Of a DNA stretch of 64,000 nt, positions 60,719 to 64,000 are shown one piece after another. Numbering within the stretch: the first letter of the stretch is position 1; the number at the start of each line of letters is the position of its first letter. This DNA comes from Sphaerolaimus hirsutus. Its lineage: Eukaryota > Nematoda > Chromadorea > Monhysterida > Sphaerolaimidae. Below the pieces are notes generated by a model. The model did not search any database, was not told the origin of the DNA, and saw nothing but the letters and a program-made list of their open reading frames with translations. The stretch is taken from the NCBI GenBank assembly GCA_964036195.1, contig OZ038453.1, positions 7,517,469-7,581,468 on the forward strand, in the 5' to 3' direction. A program made the position numbers and the translations under genes.

Positions 60719-60859
60719 ATGCGTAAAAACCCACTAATTTCGCAAGTGATATTGATGTCAATAGTCATGTTTGCATTACATCATGCGACAACATTACGCG
60801 GATTTCTCTCTTTAATTTCCCATTGTGAATTTTCCGGAAATCGCGTGTTTCCCGAGTGA
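60719..60859 (+). CDS. Possible first exon with signal peptide
   Basis: ATG at 60719 opens a frame starting MRKNPLISQV, then ILMSIVMFALHHATT: a short basic start, a hydrophobic core and an AHA-like cleavage region (LHHA|TT). A GT lies just before the stop (CCCGA|GTGAAA). No second exon can be paired with it. It could be the start of another secreted gene related to the one at 61952, or chance. Confidence 0.3.
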   Translation: MRKNPLISQVILMSIVMFALHHATTLRGFLSLISHCEFSGNRVFPE

Positions 60860-61314
60860 AAAGGAAATGGGAAATTTCTGGCGTCTAAGGAATCTGTCGC
60901 GTTTTCATGGCGCTTTTAAGTGTTTTTTGATAATAATTAACTGCAAAATATGTAGGTAGATAAATCTGCAATTGGAATTTTTTGCCCATTGAATGTAAAT
61001 ATGGAGAAACATTTATCATGGCGCCATTCAAAATAATGGCGCCATTAAATGGCGCCAGCGCCACGGCGTCATTCCAGCGATAGTGTTATCTCATTCCATT
61101 TTTGGCTGTGTTTCAATTCACAAAGGAAGACGTTTACACGTGGGTGGGTGTCTATTTATGGTCTCTTTTTATGTTTCGTTTTTTTTACTTTCTTTTAAGC
61201 GTGTCTTTGAGAATATTTTTACTTACCAACCAACGCCATCAACTGGTTTCACTGGTTTCCATTCAGATTTTAGTTGACAGATCGCCAAACGATGTTAAAA
61301 TTCACATTTCAATA
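60860..61314. repeat. Spacer with family C fragment
   Basis: 60985-61080 has GGCGCCATTCAAAATAATGG and GGCGCCAGCGCCACGGCG. The rest is unassigned; a 121-codon frame (61102) overlaps family A sequence and is not supported. Confidence 0.4.
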
Positions 61315-61733
61315 TACCGTATTACCTCGAAATACCCCCATGGGGGTTTATTATTTCGCCAGCAAAATTTGAGGGGGGGTTTATTCGAGGGGGGGTTTAT
61401 TATTTCGTCAGAAATTTTCGTAAGGATCGTAGTAAATAGTAGGCATTTGCATACCCAAAACAGGTAATAAATGTGTCCAAACAGGATATATTTGGACATA
61501 AAAACGTAGATAGCTACACAAACTATGTCCATGTGTAGCTGCAATGCAAATTAACAGTAATATACATCATGTACATTGCATACATGACGTATTTATTATG
61601 TACATGACGTACATCATTCCGAAGGGGGGGGTATTTCGAGGGGGGGGGGTTATTATTTCCCCAGCCCATTTTGAGGGGGGGTTAATTCGAGGGGGGGTTA
61701 ATTCAAGGGGGGATAATTCGAGGTAATACGGTA
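61315..61733. mobile_element. Family A element, intact
   Basis: TACCGTATTACCTCGAAATA to CGAGGTAATACGGTA. The flanks ATTTCAAT at 61306-61313 and after the right end suggest an alternative 8-bp duplication, besides the TA present at every intact copy. The inner segment with ACATCATGTACATTGCATAC is shared with 5560-5600 and 16.8 kb. Confidence 0.75.
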
Positions 61734-61951
61734 TTTCAATTATTTTCCACTTTACCGCACGCCATTTGATAATACGCCCGCACGCCCTACGAAGTACGAT
61801 CCGTCAACAAAAATGTGAATTGAAATGGCAACCAGTTGACACCGAATAGTGTGCATAGAATTCCGTAGAATTTCATAAATTACCTCCGTTAATTCCAGTG
61901 ACAATTTTTCTCCATTTTACAGATAAACCAAACATTGCAAAAATACTAAAA

Positions 61952-63063
61952 ATGAAATGTCACTCTAACTTAATCACCCTAATCTACACGATTCTACTCA
62001 AACCGCTGGCAATTTTAGCCGACAAAAATGGGGGCAATCTTTTCGGCAGAACTTTGTTCGAATGTCCGGACGGATTTCACATGTCGCTTTTTGGTGGCGC
62101 TTACAGTCCGATGATGAGAATGTACACTTTTGGATGCGCGCCATTGGCGGGGAATTTGGTTGGTTGAAATTTGAATTTTTGATGGTAAGAAATGTGATGA
62201 AAAATCGATCATTTTTGTTTAATTTCTCATGTTTTTTTTGTTTTTGTATTTTTGGTTTTGTAAATTTTTTTTTGCACTTTGTCACACCTACGGAGATAAT
62301 AGAACGGCACCCTCCAATAGAACGGCACCTCCAATATAACGGCAGGTAAACAGTTGATGAGAAAAATTAAATGGCGCCGTTCTATTAGAAGAAATACTGT
62401 ATTTTGAAGAGCAAATACAACACCTGCCCCTTCTCAGTTGCCAACAGAAACCTGCGTCAAATCGAAAACTGTGTCAACTCAAAATGGTGACATGCTCATA
62501 GAATGTCCATTTGGCTATTATTCAGCTGGGGTAGCGATTGAAAAAGATCAGGGAAACAGTGACTCGTTAGTTTTGAAGTATTTATGTGCAGATAAAAATG
62601 CCTACGTGAACTCGCTCTGTCAACTGATTTTTTTTGTGGTTGTTGAGAATTTGTGAAATGCTTTTGAATGAGTTGTACCATGAGTTCCATGATTTTACGT
62701 TAGGATTCTACCACTAAAAACAAGCTATTTTACTTTAGTTTCATTTTGTGCGTGATTTCAAATCAATCAACAAAAACACACACAATATACTCTCGAATAA
62801 AGTGTAAGTGTAAAGTGCAATTTTAACACTTAACCTTACGCAGGTGGACATTGTTATGTTGCAGCAACACCTACATAACTATAAAAGAGGCGGAATGTGT
62901 GCAAACATCATTTGTCAACAATTGGAAAATGGCATTTGAATTCAGTACTGGGAAGCAGATTATTAGAAGATGGCACACGATTTATGATGAAAGCAAAAAG
63001 TTTGTTGAAATGTCGCTGCACAGACTGAAGCGTATTTTACATCTAAACCCGTCACACATCTAG
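61952..63063 (+). CDS. Secreted Cys-rich protein, dermatopontin-like
   Basis: Exons 61952-62158, 62438-62577 and 62844-63063; phases 0 and 2 match, and introns are GT-AG. The start ATG gives a signal peptide (MKCHSNLITLIYTILLKPLA). Mature part: NLFGRTLFECPDGFHMSLFG ... MYTFGCAP; MLIECPFGYYSAGVAIEKD ... LVLK|WTLLCCSNTY; AECVQTSFVNNWKMAFEFS. The repeated pattern F-x-C-P-x-G ... W/Y-x-h-x-C(C) is that of dermatopontin, an extracellular-matrix protein family with Cys pairs and ..R.W.F.CC motifs. The W-T-L-L-C-C motif forms only after splicing at 62577/62844, which supports the intron. The exon 3 frame runs into a CATCACACATCTAAACC foldback and the stop at 63061 lies in it, so the true C-terminus may be elsewhere. 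Family call moderate. Confidence 0.5.
62284..62402. mobile_element. MITE-like element, AGAACGGCACC repeats
   Basis: TAATAGAACGGCACCCTCC and CCGTTCTATTAGAAGAAATA; shorter relative of 58252-58560. Lies in the first intron of the dermatopontin-like gene. Confidence 0.6.
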
Positions 63064-63245
63064 ACCCGGCTTACATCTAATTCTACCCATCACACATCTA
63101 AACCCATCACACATCTAGACCCATCACACATCTAAGCACATCACACATCTATGGGGGTTTAGATGTGTGATGGGCTTAGTTGTGTGATGGGTAGGATTAG
63201 ATGTGTGCCAGGTCTGGATGTGTGATGGGTTTAGATGTTGGCTGG
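63045..63245. repeat. Foldback with CATCACACATCTAAACCC units
   Basis: CCCATCACACATCTAAAC units on the left and GTTTAGATGTGTGATGGG units on the right. It overlaps the end of the preceding gene model. Confidence 0.65.
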
Positions 63246-64000
63246 CACAGGGTTGCTGCACACACTAGCTTCCTAAGGAAATCTTGACAATTTAGTTAAC
63301 ACTTAAATCAGCTTTGAATGCATTTGGGTTTAACAGAATGAGTTTTTCAGATCGCCGTCAGCTGTAGTTGACAGAATTATAATTCCGGTAAACTCAGATG
63401 CATTCAAACCAGATTTATCAGTTTCCAAATTTTGATTTTAAAAAACTAGTGTGTAGACCAAACAAAATACAGGTTGCATACACGTTAACAACAAATGCTT
63501 CACTCTGACATATTTCTCCCCCACTCAGAGACAGACGCTGGTGGCTACAAGTGTGTCCGACAATTGAGACAACACCCCAAAACATGGCACCCCCTCAAAT
63601 GGAACCCCCTCAAAACAATGCACCCAATGCCAATATGCACATGCAAATGCCAGCACACAGAAGATTCTCCAGGGGTGCCAGGGTGCGTTATTGGCACACA
63701 GCCAACAATGGCAGATATGGTAGATTAATGGCCGATGAAGTGTTGAATTCTGGCGCCGGCTTTTATGGGTGTGTTTGGGGGTTTTCAATGGTTGTTTTGG
63801 ATGTGGTTGTGAAAATAGACTGGTATTCTTGTTTGATGTAAGTGTGTGTAATGCAATTTTGGGAAAATGGTGGATATTGTCTGTGGATTTTTTTGGATTG
63901 TTTATTTTTGATGATTAATATGTTTGTTCAGTGAAACTTTACGAATTCTGGTACTTATAAAATATTTGAGTAGAAAAGTAAATCTACTCCAAATACAATA
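63246..64000. other. Right end of window; one possible exon
   Basis: 63519-63720 is open in more than one frame after a CCACTCAG acceptor. One frame is Met/Pro/Gln/Asn-rich (MAPPQMEPPQNNAPN) followed by RRFSRGARVRYWHT. Compositional bias only; I cannot choose a frame. 63260-63470 has a weak inverted repeat (ACACACTAG ... CTAGTGTGT). Confidence 0.3.

Noticed and set aside
63519..63620. Immunoglobulin-like motif DAGGYKC in one frame
   Set aside because: Only seven residues match, no upstream Cys or Trp strand pattern is seen, and a second frame is equally open.

Overview
The window is AT-rich animal nuclear DNA, probably from an invertebrate. Genes are split by GT-AG introns with matching phases. 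There are no bacterial-style operons and no rRNA or tRNA genes that I can see. Several hundred bases rarely pass without a DNA transposon, usually a short non-autonomous one. I cannot name the species. Secreted Cys-rich proteins, a BPI/LBP-like fold, dermatopontin-like repeats, BEL/Pao, LINE, hAT and Harbinger sequences all fit an invertebrate metazoan.

Layout. 0.2-3.9 kb: a seven-exon unknown gene on the + strand, broken by two in-frame stops and a hAT insertion. 4-9 kb: repeats that recur at 40-41, 52 and 54-56 kb. 9.2-10.2 kb: a broken partial copy of the gene that lies at 20-31 kb. 10.8-13.7 kb: a GC-rich gag-type retrotransposon region on the - strand with no pol. 15.5-19.9 kb: nested MITEs and a ~550-bp near-perfect palindrome. 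20.2-31.3 kb: a secreted Cys-rich gene in many small exons, whose introns are largely transposons. 32.5-34.7 kb: a BEL/Pao pol fragment enclosed by a hAT-like element. 35-41 kb: repeats. 41.9-42.9 kb: a three-exon gene resembling the BPI/LBP C-terminal domain. 43.3-48.0 kb: a LINE ORF with an N-terminal SGNH-hydrolase-like domain (- strand). 48.5-52.0 kb: a gene of at least nine exons with a possible NADAR-like C-terminus. 52.5-54.7 kb: a degenerate Harbinger-type element. 57-61 kb: foldback elements and a 32-bp satellite. 62-63 kb: a secreted dermatopontin-like gene.

Two themes stand out. First, in the 20-31 kb gene one palindromic element family (here 'family B', inner ends CAGTCCCAGACCCTGTAAAA) exactly fills four successive introns, three of them GT...AG, and a fifth copy sits just after the putative start codon. 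This looks like introner-type intron creation, or at least transposons tolerated because RNA processing removes them. Second, many families with unrelated terminal inverted repeats share one design: distinct ends, a target duplication (8 bp in most) and a foldback core of degenerate simple sequence (GGAAAACGGAAA, TTCGAAAA, GCGCCA, GGCACC, AATAAAAT, AAAACACAG).

Family letters are my own. A: TACCGTATT...C-tracts, TA flanks. B: above. C: GCGCCA core. D: GGCACC core. E: TAGGGTGTCAAA ends. F: TAACGATGGCAAA ends. G: CAGGGTTGGC ends. H: CAGAGTTGTTA ends. I: CAACGATGG ends. J and K: CACAG ends with 3-bp duplications. Exon models come from reading-frame continuity, splice dinucleotides and phase only; no transcript or database evidence was available.
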